Source of the DNA: an uncultured Clostridia bacterium | GTDB taxonomy: Bacteria > Bacillota > Clostridia > Christensenellales > Aristaeellaceae | Assembly (NCBI GenBank): GCA_934621505.1 | Contig: CAKTUU010000002.1 | Location: 73,334-137,333 of the forward strand | Direction of reading: 5' to 3' | Length of the DNA: 64,000 bases | In this document: positions 14,914 through 23,022 of the stretch, in pieces | Layout of the letters: the number at the start of each line of letters is the position of its first letter | Numbering within the stretch: position 1 is the stretch's first letter | Translations under genes and position numbers: made by a program | The notes under the pieces: model-generated | Database searches by the model: none | What the model was told of the DNA's origin: nothing | The model's input: only the letters and a program-made list of their open reading frames with translations

Positions 14914-15996
14914 GTGCGAAAACGCTGCCTGATTTTGCTGGTGTGTTTGCTGCTTCCCTGGGGCGCAAGCGCCCAAACCCGCCTGTATACCTTTGCGGAG
15001 GACGCGGCGCCGGAGACGCTGCGGCAGGCGGATTACGCCGTGAACGATCAGGAGGTGGTCATTTCCCTCACCTTTGGAGGGGATTGCACCCTGGGCGGGG
15101 AAACGGCCTATGCGTCCTCCAGCCGCAGCTATGCCTCCCGGGTGGCGCAAAACGGTATGGATTGGCCCTTTCAGCAATTGCAAACCCTGTTTGCGGCGGA
15201 CGACGCCACCATTGTAAATCTGGAAGGGGTTTTGTCCGCCAGCCGGGAAGGAAAGGTCAAAAAGAAATTCAATTTTCTGGGGGATCCGTCCCTGGCGGGG
15301 GTGCTGACAGCCGGAAGCGTGGAAGGGGTTACCCTGGCCAACAACCATACGCTGGATTACGGGCAGCGCGGCTATGAGGACACCAAGGCGGCGCTGCTGG
15401 ACGCGGCTGTTGCCTATGTGGACGAAACGACCCTGATGATTGTGGAAAAAGACGGTCAGCGGGTAGGCTTTACCGCGTCGGTGTTTTCCACCGGCAGCGG
15501 AATCCGGGAACGGTTGACCCGGCAAGTGGCGCTGCTGCGCGATTTGGGCTGCGGAGCCGTGGTGCATTTGATGCACGCGGGCACGGAATACAAGGCCCGC
15601 TATTCCGCCCGGCAAAAGGGCATTGCCCAGGCGGCCATACAGGCCGGGGCGGATCTGGTGGTGGGCAGCCATCCTCATGTGGTGCAGGGGGCGGAGGTAT
15701 ACGACGGCGTGCCGGTGGTATACAGCCTGGGTAACCTGAGTTTTGGCGGGAATGGCAATCCCCGCGATTATGATATGCTGCTGCTGTCCGTCCGGATTCA
15801 CCTGTCCGGGGGCGAAAAGAAAAAGCTGGAATGGACGCTGTGGCCCGGGCGCGTCAGCAGTGAAAAGGGGCGCAATAATTTTCAGCCTGTGCTGTTGGAT
15901 GGCGAGGAAGCCCGCCGGGTCATGGAAAAGGTTCAAAAGCGGTCCGATACCCCTCTTGAACCCTATCAGGAGGGCTTGGGAGCCGTTCAGAAGTAA
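14914..15996 (+). CDS. CapA-family (PGA_cap) secreted metallophosphatase-like protein
   Basis: The 360-residue product has a signal peptide (1-20, ending ASAQ) and a CapA/PGA_cap domain with SLTFGGDCTLGG, LANNHTLDYG, HLMHAGTEY, VVGSHPHVVQG and VVYSLGNLSF motifs. The family has a calcineurin-like fold and is best known from poly-gamma-glutamate capsule synthesis, but no capB/capC partners are present, so a different surface polymer is likely. Translation starts at GTG 14914 after GGGGAGGG. Confidence 0.88.
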   Translation: MRKRCLILLVCLLLPWGASAQTRLYTFAEDAAPETLRQADYAVNDQEVVISLTFGGDCTLGGETAYASSSRSYASRVAQNGMDWPFQQLQTLFAADDATIVNLEGVLSASREGKVKKKFNFLGDPSLAGVLTAGSVEGVTLANNHTLDYGQRGYEDTKAALLDAAVAYVDETTLMIVEKDGQRVGFTASVFSTGSGIRERLTRQVALLRDLGCGAVVHLMHAGTEYKARYSARQKGIAQAAIQAGADLVVGSHPHVVQGAEVYDGVPVVYSLGNLSFGGNGNPRDYDMLLLSVRIHLSGGEKKKLEWTLWPGRVSSEKGRNNFQPVLLDGEEARRVMEKVQKRSDTPLEPYQEGLGAVQK

Positions 15997-16095
15997 GCAG
16001 CGGACTGGGAGCAAGGCATTCCTGCCGCTAAGACGGTAAAATTTAAAAACAGCTTTCAATGAAAAGCCGTGTGCTTTATCACCCGGGAGGCAAGC

Positions 16096-16677
16096 ATGAA
16101 AAACATATTGATCGTTCTTGGCGGCGGCAGGCCGAAGGGAAATACAAGACAGCTGGCGGACGCTTTTGCGCAGGGGGCCCGCGACGCGGGTCATCAGGTG
16201 GAGATTGTTTCGCTAAACCAGGTGGAAGTCAGAGACTGCACCGGCTGTAACGCTTGCCGGTATGGCAAACCCTGCGTGCAAAAGGACGGCTTCAACGACC
16301 TGGTTCCCAAAATCAAAGCGGCGGATCTGCTGGTTTTTGCCTCGCCGCTGCTGTTTTGGACGCTTTCCTCCAAAATCAAAGCCTTTATTGAGCGCTTTTA
16401 TTGCCTCGCGGAAAAAGACGAAAACCCGCCCTGCGGCCGCTATGAGAAATATCCGGTAAAGGACGCCGCCTTGCTGATGACGTCGGCGGACGATTATTTT
16501 TGGACCTATGAACAGGCCGTGTCGTACTATCAGTTTGCCGTCATTCATTATATCGGGTTTCACGACAGGGGCATGGTGCTGGCGGGCGGCTGCGGGGACA
16601 CCAATGGAAAGCCCTGCATCAGCCAGACAGACCACCTGAAAACGGCTTACGAGTTTGGAAAAAATCTTTACCAATGA
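16096..16677 (+). CDS. NAD(P)H-dependent oxidoreductase, flavodoxin fold
   Basis: The 193-residue product has an FMN-binding flavodoxin-like start (ILIVLGGGRPKGNTRQLAD), a cysteine cluster DCTGCNACRYGKPC (about residues 45-58) often seen in iron-sulfur flavoproteins of anaerobes, and the ASPLLFWTLSSKIKAF segment of the FMN_red family. It probably reduces quinone-like or small electron acceptors in the cytoplasm. The ATG at 16096 is preceded by GGGAGG; nine further in-frame codons upstream lack a ribosome site. A strong terminator follows. Confidence 0.88.
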   Translation: MKNILIVLGGGRPKGNTRQLADAFAQGARDAGHQVEIVSLNQVEVRDCTGCNACRYGKPCVQKDGFNDLVPKIKAADLLVFASPLLFWTLSSKIKAFIERFYCLAEKDENPPCGRYEKYPVKDAALLMTSADDYFWTYEQAVSYYQFAVIHYIGFHDRGMVLAGGCGDTNGKPCISQTDHLKTAYEFGKNLYQ

Positions 16678-16703
16678 GTGTTTTTCTTATAGGGATAGAA
16701 TAA

Positions 16704-16739
16704 AGGAGACTGCTGGCTCGCGGCAGTCTCCTCTTTTTA
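16704..16739 (+). terminator. Intrinsic terminator after the flavodoxin-type reductase
   Basis: GGAGACTGC and GCAGTCTCC pair around a short loop and are followed by TCTTTTT (16706-16739). Confidence 0.85.
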
Positions 16740-16797
16740 CGCCCTGCGTTTTTCGCTGCAAACCGCAGCGTGCTTCCGTCAGGAACCCCTGTACGCT

Positions 16798-16995
16798 TCA
16801 TTCATCTCCAGACACTTTCTTGCCAGTAAGCTCCGCAACAGCGCCATTGTTTCTTTCGTATTCGTCCAGGTGCCGTATCAGGATATATTCGATGTAATTG
16901 GTCATGGAGCGGTGCTCAATAGTCGCCAATCGGCCGATTTTCTCATAGGTTTCTTCACCAAGCCGCAGCGTGAAAACGCGCTTGTTTGTGGCCAT
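16798..16995 (-). CDS. Ribbon-helix-helix (Arc/MetJ-type) DNA-binding protein
   Basis: The 65-residue protein has a beta-strand RVFTLRLGEE followed by two helices (YEKIGRLATIEHRS, MTNYIEYILIRHLDEY), the layout of Arc-type repressors that bind operators as dimers. An AGGAGG site precedes the ATG at 16995. No toxin gene accompanies it, so it may be a stand-alone regulator or an orphan antitoxin. The DNA around it is lower in G+C than the flanking genes and it is divergent from the next regulator gene. Confidence 0.8.
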   Translation of the reverse strand: MATNKRVFTLRLGEETYEKIGRLATIEHRSMTNYIEYILIRHLDEYERNNGAVAELTGKKVSGDE

Positions 16996-17059
16996 TTTCT
17001 TCCTCCTGTACAGTTATGGTTCTATTGTACTCTGTTTTGGTGTATGTGTATGCTACCAC

Positions 17060-17088
17060 TTGACAGCATTCTGATATCATTTTATGAT
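17060..17088 (+). promoter_or_regulatory. Consensus sigma-A promoter of the XRE regulator
   Basis: TTGACA (17060-17065), 17-bp spacer and TATGAT (17083-17088), 42 bp upstream of the start codon. Confidence 0.85.
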
Positions 17089-17129
17089 GAACAAAAGGAA
17101 AATTCAGGGATGAAAAGGAGCATTTCAGC

Positions 17130-17426
17130 ATGGATTATCAGTTATTGGGCCGGCGAATCCACGAACTGCGCATGCAGCGCGGCTGGACGCTGCAAGAGCT
17201 GGCGCGGGAGGCGAAGCTTTCTCTTTCCTTTATGGGACACATTGAACGCGGAACCCGAAAACCCAGTCTGGAAACCATTGTGCGGCTGGCGCAGGTATTT
17301 GGCGTATCGATCGACAGTTTGCTGCTGCCAGACCGTGTTCCGGCCAACCGTAACTATGCGGCGCAGGAACTGCTGAAGGCGGCGCTGGCCCTCTGCCAGC
17401 AGGAAGAATCAACCAAAAACACTTGA
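17130..17426 (+). CDS. XRE-family (Cro/CI) transcriptional regulator
   Basis: The 98-residue protein has a complete HTH_3 domain in residues 6-62 (RRIHELRMQRGWTLQELA, KLSLSFMGHIERGTRKPSLE, VRLAQVFGVSIDSLL) and a short helical tail. It is divergent from the ribbon-helix-helix gene. Its stop codon lies within the -35 box of the ylxM-ffh promoter, so the two transcription units touch. The target genes are unknown. Confidence 0.9.
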   Translation: MDYQLLGRRIHELRMQRGWTLQELAREAKLSLSFMGHIERGTRKPSLETIVRLAQVFGVSIDSLLLPDRVPANRNYAAQELLKAALALCQQEESTKNT

Positions 17427-17452
17427 CAAGCCGGCGTGACGGGGTGTATACT
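17423..17452 (+). promoter_or_regulatory. Promoter of the ylxM-ffh operon
   Basis: TTGACA (17423-17428) and TATACT (17447-17452) with an 18-bp spacer, 46 bp before the ylxM start. Confidence 0.85.
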
Positions 17453-17498
17453 GGTCAGGCTGTCAAGGAAAAATGCTTGATGGCAGGAGGGCACATCC

Positions 17499-17915
17499 GT
17501 GAAATCGTTGGACGCTCAGGGAACCGAACGCCTGGAAAAAAGCGTGGAAACCGGCAATCTGTGCGCCTTTTACGGCGGCCTGCTGACCAGCCGTCAGCTG
17601 GAGGCCCTGCGCCTGCACTACGAGGAGGATTACACCCTGGGTGAAATCGCCGAGCAGCTGGGCGTAAGCCGTCAAAATGTTCACGAACTGATTGCCCGTT
17701 CCATCCAGAAATTGCAGCGCTACGAGGACGCGCTGGGGCTGGTGGCCCGGTCCAAGGCGACCGTCCGCAGCCTGAACCGGGTGCGGGCGTTGATTCGCAA
17801 ATCCGCCGCCATGACGGACGATTTGAATCAGCGCGGTTGTCTGGACGAGGCCTCCCGCATGATTGAAACCATCATCCGCCAACAGGAAGGAGAGGAAAGC
17901 GAACATGGCATTTGA
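17499..17915 (+). CDS. ylxM: YlxM family DNA-binding protein (UPF0122)
   Basis: The 138-residue product contains a sigma-70 region 4-like helix-turn-helix (about 25-75: LTSRQLEALRLHYEEDYTLG, EIAEQLGVSRQNVHELIAR) and a helical C-terminus, the usual YlxM form. YlxM is encoded just ahead of ffh throughout Firmicutes and is thought to modulate SRP function or expression. Start is GTG 17499 after GGCAGGAGGG. It overlaps ffh by 11 bp. Confidence 0.93.
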   Translation: MKSLDAQGTERLEKSVETGNLCAFYGGLLTSRQLEALRLHYEEDYTLGEIAEQLGVSRQNVHELIARSIQKLQRYEDALGLVARSKATVRSLNRVRALIRKSAAMTDDLNQRGCLDEASRMIETIIRQQEGEESEHGI

Positions 17916-19227
17916 AGGCTTAAGCCAAAAGCTGTCCAGCGCGCTCTCCAAGCTGACCGGCCGCGGCAAGCTGACGGAGCAGTCGGTCAAGGAGGGCATG
18001 CGCGAGGTGCGCATGGCCCTGCTGGAAGCAGACGTAAACTATCTGGTGGTCAAGGATTTTTGCAAAAAGGTAACCGACCGCTGCGTCGGCCAGCAGGTGC
18101 TGGACAGCCTGTCCCCCGCCCAGCAGGTAATCAAAATCGTCAACGAAGAAATGACCGCTTTGATGGGCTCCGAAAGCGCCCGTCTCACCTGGTCCTCCAG
18201 CGTGCCCACCATTTATATGCTGTGTGGCCTGCAGGGCGCGGGTAAAACCACCATGGCCGCCAAGCTGGCCAATTATCTGCAAAAAACCGGCAAAAAGCCT
18301 TTGCTGGCGGCCTGCGATATTTACCGTCCCGCCGCTATTCAGCAGTTGCAGGTGGTGGGCAAACAGGTAAATGTGCCTGTGTATGAGCACGGCACTCAGG
18401 ACCCTGTCAAAACCGCTCAGGAGGCCATCGAGTACGCCCGCCATTACGCACGGGATGTGCTGATTATCGATACCGCCGGCCGCCTGCACATCGACACCCA
18501 GCTGATGGAAGAGCTTCGCCGCATCAAGGCTGCCGTGAAGCCGCAGGAAATTCTGTTTGTGGTGGACGCCATGACCGGCCAGGACGCCGTAAACGTGGCC
18601 AAAACCTTTGATCAGGAACTGGGCATCGACGGCGTTATTCTCACCAAGCTGGACGGCGATACCCGCGGCGGCGCGGCCCTGTCCATCAAGGCCGTGGTGG
18701 GCAAGCCCATCAAATTCAGCGGCACCGGCGAAAAGCTGAGCGATATCGAGCCCTTCCATCCGGACCGTATGGCCAGCCGCATTCTGGGCATGGGCGACGT
18801 AATGACGCTGATTGAAAAGGCTCAGGAGGCCTTTGACGGCGAGGAAGCGGAAAAGCTGGCCAAAAAGGGCATGCAGGAACTGACCCTGGACGACTTTTTG
18901 AGCCAGATGCAGCAGATGAAAAAAATGGGCGGCCTGCAAAGCATGCTGAGCATGCTGCCCGGTATGGGCGCAAAGCTGAAGGACGTTGAAATTGACGACG
19001 ACGCCATGAAAAAGCCGGAGGCCATCATCCGCAGCATGACCCCCCGGGAACGCCGCAACCCAGGTATCCTGAACGCCAGCCGCCGCAAGCGCATCGCCGC
19101 AGGCAGCGGCACCACCGTGCAGGATGTAAACGCGCTGGTGCGCCAGTTTGAACAGGCCCGCGACATGATGAAAACCATGATGAAGCGCGGCAAAAAAGGC
19201 CGTATGGGCATGCGGATGCCCTTCTAG
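17905..19227 (+). CDS. ffh: Signal recognition particle GTPase Ffh (SRP54)
   Basis: The 440-residue product has the N domain (1-85), G domain with GLQGAGKTTMAAKLA P-loop, DTAGRLHID and TKLDGDTRGG motifs, and a methionine-rich M domain (about 300-440, FLSQMQQMKKMGG, MLSMLPGMGAKL, RDMMKTMMKRGKK) that binds SRP RNA and signal sequences. It targets nascent membrane proteins to FtsY and the Sec translocon. I use the ATG at 17905, with GGAAGGAGAGG upstream; the in-frame ATG at 17863 lies deep in ylxM. Confidence 0.98.
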   Translation: MAFEGLSQKLSSALSKLTGRGKLTEQSVKEGMREVRMALLEADVNYLVVKDFCKKVTDRCVGQQVLDSLSPAQQVIKIVNEEMTALMGSESARLTWSSSVPTIYMLCGLQGAGKTTMAAKLANYLQKTGKKPLLAACDIYRPAAIQQLQVVGKQVNVPVYEHGTQDPVKTAQEAIEYARHYARDVLIIDTAGRLHIDTQLMEELRRIKAAVKPQEILFVVDAMTGQDAVNVAKTFDQELGIDGVILTKLDGDTRGGAALSIKAVVGKPIKFSGTGEKLSDIEPFHPDRMASRILGMGDVMTLIEKAQEAFDGEEAEKLAKKGMQELTLDDFLSQMQQMKKMGGLQSMLSMLPGMGAKLKDVEIDDDAMKKPEAIIRSMTPRERRNPGILNASRRKRIAAGSGTTVQDVNALVRQFEQARDMMKTMMKRGKKGRMGMRMPF

Positions 19228-19305
19228 GCCGCCTTATCCCCCGCTGACGATCACCCACGGTGATTTCAGATACATGTACTTTAGAATATTAGGAGGAAAC
19301 CAGTC

Positions 19306-19554
19306 ATGTCTGTAAAGATTCGTTTGAAGAGAATGGGTATGAAGAAAAAGCCTTTCTACCGTGTTGTGGTCGCCGACGAGCGCAGCCCCCGCAACGGCCG
19401 CTTCATCGAGGAAATCGGCTACTATGATCCCATGACTGAGCCCGCCACCGTCAAAATTGACGCGGAAAGCGCCAAGAAGTGGCTGCAGAACGGCGCTCAG
19501 CCCACCGATACCGCCCGTGCCCTGCTCAAGAAGAGCGGCGTCATCGAGGGCTAA
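19306..19554 (+). CDS. rpsP: 30S ribosomal protein S16
   Basis: The 82-residue product begins with the S16 signature VKIRLKRMGMKKKPFYRVVV and carries the DERSPRNGRFIEEIGYYDP segment; length is standard. AGGAGG precedes the ATG. It lies in the conserved ffh-rpsP-khpA-rimM-trmD order. Confidence 0.98.
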   Translation: MSVKIRLKRMGMKKKPFYRVVVADERSPRNGRFIEEIGYYDPMTEPATVKIDAESAKKWLQNGAQPTDTARALLKKSGVIEG

Positions 19555-19559
19555 GACCG

Positions 19560-19787
19560 ATGAAAGAATTGGTTGAATACGTAGCCCGCTCGCTGGTGGA
19601 CAACAAGGACGCCGTGCGGGTGGAGGAAACTGTGGGGCCGGAAGCCACCATTCTGGAACTGCATGTAGCGCCGGAAGATATGGGCAAGGTGATCGGCAAG
19701 CAGGGGCGTATCGCCAAGGCGATCCGCGCTGTGGTGCGCGCCGCCACCGCCAAAAACGCAAAGCCCGTCTTTGTGGAAATTCAGTAA
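19560..19787 (+). CDS. khpA: KH-domain RNA-binding protein KhpA
   Basis: The 75-residue protein is a single KH domain with the GKVIGKQGRIAKAIRAVV motif (GxxG loop). KhpA works with KhpB/Jag in RNA binding and control of cell division and elongation in Gram-positives. The ATG at 19560 is 5 bp after the rpsP stop. Confidence 0.95.
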   Translation: MKELVEYVARSLVDNKDAVRVEETVGPEATILELHVAPEDMGKVIGKQGRIAKAIRAVVRAATAKNAKPVFVEIQ

Positions 19788-19795
19788 ATCACACA

Positions 19796-19835
19796 GGGCG
19801 CACAAGCGCGTATGCGTTTTGTGCGCCCGTTTTTT
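19796..19835 (+). terminator. Internal terminator between khpA and rimM
   Basis: A perfect 10-bp stem, GGGCGCACAA (19796-19805) with TTGTGCGCCC (19819-19828), is followed by GTTTTTTG. It ends 22 bp before the rimM start and would reduce, but need not abolish, read-through into rimM-trmD. Confidence 0.85.
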
Positions 19836-19856
19836 GTCATGGGCAAAGGAGCTTGC

Positions 19857-20390
19857 ATGAAGCAGAACTATCTTCTTCTGGGAGAGATTGTGCGTCCCCA
19901 GGGCATTCGCGGCGAGGTAAAGCTGCGCCACTACACGGACGACCCGGACCGTTTTTTGGATTTGGAAACCGCTTATCTGCAAAAGGACGGCGCTTACCAG
20001 CCCGTGCGCGTTACCGGCGCACGGGTGCAAAAGGACGACGTTTACCTGACCCTGGAAGGGGTGGACGACCGCAACGCCGCCGAAAAGCTGCGGGGCGTGC
20101 AGCTGTGGGTGGACCGCGCCCACGCCAAAGCGCTGGAGGAGGGGCAGGTTTATATCGCCGATATTCTGGGCGCGCAGGCCTACGACACCCAGGGCCGGCT
20201 GCTGGGAACGCTGACGGAGGTGCTTACCCCCGGCGGCGTGGATGTGTTTGTGTTCGCCACCCCCGATGGCACGCTGATGGTGCCCGCCCTGAAGGACGTG
20301 CTGTTAACCCTGGACGCGGATCAGGGCCGCATTGTGCTGAACGATGAACGCCTGCCCGAGGTAGCGCTGTATGAGAATCGCCATTCTTAG
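19857..20390 (+). CDS. rimM: Ribosome maturation factor RimM
   Basis: The 177-residue product shows the RimM N-terminal beta-barrel (LLLGEIVRPQGIRGEVKL) and the C-terminal PRC-barrel (EGQVYIADILGAQAYD, MVPALKDVLLTLD). It binds S19 and helps 30S head maturation. The ATG at 19857 follows AAAGGAG. The gene overlaps trmD by 20 bp. Confidence 0.97.
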   Translation: MKQNYLLLGEIVRPQGIRGEVKLRHYTDDPDRFLDLETAYLQKDGAYQPVRVTGARVQKDDVYLTLEGVDDRNAAEKLRGVQLWVDRAHAKALEEGQVYIADILGAQAYDTQGRLLGTLTEVLTPGGVDVFVFATPDGTLMVPALKDVLLTLDADQGRIVLNDERLPEVALYENRHS

Positions 20391-21114
20391 TATCTTTCCG
20401 GAGATGTTTGACAGCTTTTTGCATACCAGCATGATTGGCCGCGCCATAGACGAGGGCCTGCTGGACATTCGCGCGGTGGACATTCGTCCCTACAGCGGCA
20501 AAAAGCACAAAAACACCGACGATTACCCCTTTGGCGGGGGCGCGGGCATGGTCATGATGGCCCAGCCCATTGTGGACGCCGTGCGGGATCTGCGCGCCCA
20601 GGGCTATACCGGTCCCTGCATTTATCTGGGGCCCCGGGGGCAGCCGCTGGGGCAGCAAAAGGTGGAATCCCTGGCCCGGGTGGACGATATGATTCTTTTG
20701 TGCGGCCATTATGAGGGCGTGGATCAGCGGGCGCTGGACATGGTGGTGGATGAGGAAATCTCCCTGGGAGATTTTGTGCTGACCGGCGGCGAACTGGCCG
20801 CCATGGTGCTGACGGACGCGGTGGCCCGCTATGTGCCCGGCGTGCTGGGCAGCCAGGAAAGCACCGGTGAGGAGAGCTTTACCGGCGGCCTGCTGGAATA
20901 CCCCCAGTATACCCGTCCCCGGGAATACGAGGGCCGCGCCGTGCCGGATGTGCTGCTAAGCGGCGACCACGCCAAAATACGGGCCTGGCGGCGGCGGCAG
21001 TCCCTGCTGGTAACGCTGCAAAACCGCCCCGACCTGTTTGCCGCCGCTCCCATGACCGATCAGGAGCGCGACTGGGCCATACAGGTTGTGAAGGAGGATT
21101 CCTCATGCTGCTGA
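20371..21114 (+). CDS. trmD: tRNA (guanine-N1)-methyltransferase TrmD
   Basis: The 247-residue SPOUT methyltransferase shows LSIFPEMFDSFLHTS, the YPFGGGAGMVMM loop, LCGHYEGVDQR and GDFVLTGGELAAM trefoil-knot motifs that bind SAM. It makes m1G37 in tRNAs and prevents frameshifting. rplS, which usually follows trmD in Firmicutes, is not present; a small membrane protein gene overlaps its end instead. Confidence 0.98.
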   Translation: MRIAILSIFPEMFDSFLHTSMIGRAIDEGLLDIRAVDIRPYSGKKHKNTDDYPFGGGAGMVMMAQPIVDAVRDLRAQGYTGPCIYLGPRGQPLGQQKVESLARVDDMILLCGHYEGVDQRALDMVVDEEISLGDFVLTGGELAAMVLTDAVARYVPGVLGSQESTGEESFTGGLLEYPQYTRPREYEGRAVPDVLLSGDHAKIRAWRRRQSLLVTLQNRPDLFAAAPMTDQERDWAIQVVKEDSSCC

Positions 21115-21485
21115 GAAAGCTGACGGCGGCCTTGCTTCCGCTGCTGCTGTGCGTGGTTTTCTGCGCCGCCCTGCGCCTGCTGGACGGCTGGCTGGGGGCA
21201 GGCGGCTTCTGGGTCTTTGCGCTGAAGGGGGTCCTGCTGGGCGGACTGCTGGCGCTGGTTCTGCCCATTGCAGGAGTGCGTGCCCATACCAACGGACTGA
21301 CCCCCTGGCTGTTTACGGGCGCGGGCGTCCTGCTGGCGGTTCTTTTGTACCAGTACATGGAAACCATCGGCACCCTGCATTCCGCCTTTTTGTCCTCCCT
21401 GCTGACTGTCAACGGTCAGGTCGTTCTGGTGGAAAGCGCCTTTATGGGCTATCTGACGGCCGCCGGGGCAATCTACCGGTGCTGA
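21105..21485 (+). CDS. Uncharacterised small membrane protein
   Basis: The 126-residue product has three or four transmembrane helices (about 7-25, 35-57, 67-85, 104-123) and a TIGR04086/YndM-like look, but I cannot name a family. Its start overlaps trmD by 10 bp and AAGGAGG precedes the ATG, so it is translated with the operon. Its last 44 bp overlap a convergent small gene. Confidence 0.7.
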   Translation: MLLRKLTAALLPLLLCVVFCAALRLLDGWLGAGGFWVFALKGVLLGGLLALVLPIAGVRAHTNGLTPWLFTGAGVLLAVLLYQYMETIGTLHSAFLSSLLTVNGQVVLVESAFMGYLTAAGAIYRC

Positions 21486-21681
21486 GGGGCTTGGGAAGTG
21501 GTCTGGCGTTTTTTATCATCAGCCGGTCGATGTATTCGCCGCTGGTTATGCCCAGACGAGCCGCTTCCTGCACGGCCTGCAGGTACGCTTCCCGGTTCAG
21601 CAGCAGGCATACGCTGATTCGTCCCGCCAGGTTGGGCGTGGTTCCAAGGCCCTGCATATCCTTAAAAAACTGGCTTTTCAT
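21442..21681 (-). CDS. Small uncharacterised protein on the opposite strand
   Basis: This frame encodes 79 residues starting MKSQFFKDMQGLGTTPNLAG, with a helical middle (REAYLQAVQEAARLGITSGE) and a Pro/Arg-rich tail. AAGGAG lies 6 bp before the ATG at 21681. The N-terminal 60 residues look protein-like, but the tail is antisense to the 3' end of the membrane protein gene. No family is recognised. Confidence 0.5.
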   Translation of the reverse strand: MKSQFFKDMQGLGTTPNLAGRISVCLLLNREAYLQAVQEAARLGITSGEYIDRLMIKNARPLPKPLSTGRLPRRPSDSP

Positions 21682-21856
21682 GGGCTTCTCCTTCGTCGCT
21701 TGAGGAAAACAGAGGAAGGGCGGCCTGCCGCCCCTATAGCAGCATATGCGCTCCATCCCGGGCCGTTCCTGCATATGGGGATGCACAAGCAGGGGAAGTG
21801 TGGTATAATCAAAGTATGGGTTTCCCCTGGGGACAGGCGGTAAGGAGGATGTGCCT

Positions 21857-22207
21857 TTGGCGGCAGTGCTTCGGTTTCTGATTACAGCGGCGGCGATTCC
21901 GCTGTGCGCCCGGTTTATGGACGGGGTTATTTTGCTGGATATGCAAAACGCCATCGTGCTGGGGCTGATTCTGGCCGTGCTGTACACGGCTCTTCGTCCC
22001 CTGGTGCGGCTGCTTTTATCCGTGATTAATTTTTGCACGCTGGGGCTTTTGTATGTGGCGGTAGACGCATGGATTGTGCAAACCGCCGCCAAACTGGTGC
22101 CAAACAGCGTGGCCTTTGCAAATTTCTGGTGGGCGCTGGCGGTCGCGTTAGCGGTCAATGTGGCCCGCACCCTGGTAGATGCCGCCAAAGGCGACCTGAA
22201 GCGCTGA
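21857..22207 (+). CDS. Phage-holin-type (Phage_holin_4_2-like) membrane protein
   Basis: The 116-residue product has four hydrophobic helices (FLITAAAIPLCARFMDGVIL, AIVLGLILAVLYTALRPLVR, LLLSVINFCTLGLLYVAVDA, NFWWALAVALAVNVARTLVD), matching the four-helix membrane family often labelled phage holin family 4 or YvlD. Members are chromosomal and their role is unclear. I prefer the TTG at 21857, which has AAGGAGG 8 bp upstream; a GTG at 21851 is only 2 bp from that site. A TATAAT box lies at 21804-21809. Confidence 0.8.
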   Translation: MAAVLRFLITAAAIPLCARFMDGVILLDMQNAIVLGLILAVLYTALRPLVRLLLSVINFCTLGLLYVAVDAWIVQTAAKLVPNSVAFANFWWALAVALAVNVARTLVDAAKGDLKR

Positions 22208-22243
22208 AAAAAAGTACCACTTCAAAAGAAAGAGGAAGACCAC

Positions 22244-23002
22244 ATGCATATTTTTCTGGTCAATGACGATGGCATTGGCGCAAAGGGGATTATGGCGCTG
22301 ATGGACGCGGCGGCGGACCGGGGGCATCAGGTAACCATGTGCGCCCCCCGCTATCAGCAAAGCGCCGCCAGCCACCGTTTTACCCTGATGGAACCCGTTT
22401 ATGCCGCGGAATACGCCCTGGGCCGTCCGGGCTGCCGGGGCTTTTCCATTGCCGGCACGCCCGCGGACTGCGTGCGGGTGGGCCTGCAGCACCTGATTGA
22501 CCGGCCGGTGGACATGGTCGTCTCCGGCATCAACAACGGGTATAACGCGGGCATCGCCGTTCACTACAGCGGCACGGTGGGCGCGGCCATGGAAGGGGCG
22601 TTTCATCACCTGCCCGCCATCGCTGCCTCCATTCACCACAAGGCCACGGACGAAATGATTCGCCATCTGGCCCGCTACACCATTGAAACGGCGGAAAAGT
22701 ATGCGCGCCTGTCCATCCCCCGCTGCACCATTTTAAACATCAACGCTCCCTGCGTGGAGCCGTCCGCGCTGAAGCCGCCGGTTTACGCGCCTCTGGATAC
22801 CGCCTATTTTATAGACGGGTATGAGCGCCGGGAAGCGCCCCGGGCGGGCAGCTATTTCTGGCTGGAAGAAGGCGGGGCCCGCGAACCCTACGACCCGGGC
22901 TCCGATGAGGATTATCTGGATAAGGGCCACATCACCCTAACCCTGATTGGCAATTTTATCACCCGGGACGCTTCTCTTTTACAGAGTCTGATCGACGGCT
23001 GA
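22244..23002 (+). CDS. surE: 5'/3'-nucleotidase SurE
   Basis: The 252-residue product carries the SurE hallmarks: LVNDDGIGAKGI with the metal-binding Asp pair at residues 7-8, MCAPRYQQSAASH, the GTPADCVRVG segment and SGINNGYNAG. It dephosphorylates nucleoside monophosphates and possibly short polyphosphates. GAGGAAG precedes the ATG. It is followed 20 bp later by a regulator gene. Confidence 0.96.
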   Translation: MHIFLVNDDGIGAKGIMALMDAAADRGHQVTMCAPRYQQSAASHRFTLMEPVYAAEYALGRPGCRGFSIAGTPADCVRVGLQHLIDRPVDMVVSGINNGYNAGIAVHYSGTVGAAMEGAFHHLPAIAASIHHKATDEMIRHLARYTIETAEKYARLSIPRCTILNINAPCVEPSALKPPVYAPLDTAYFIDGYERREAPRAGSYFWLEEGGAREPYDPGSDEDYLDKGHITLTLIGNFITRDASLLQSLIDG

Positions 23003-23022
23003 CGGAAGGAAGGAACACCAAC

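Noticed and set aside
14914..15996. A poly-gamma-glutamate capsule operon
   Set aside because: Only the CapA-like gene is present; no capB, capC or capE is nearby.
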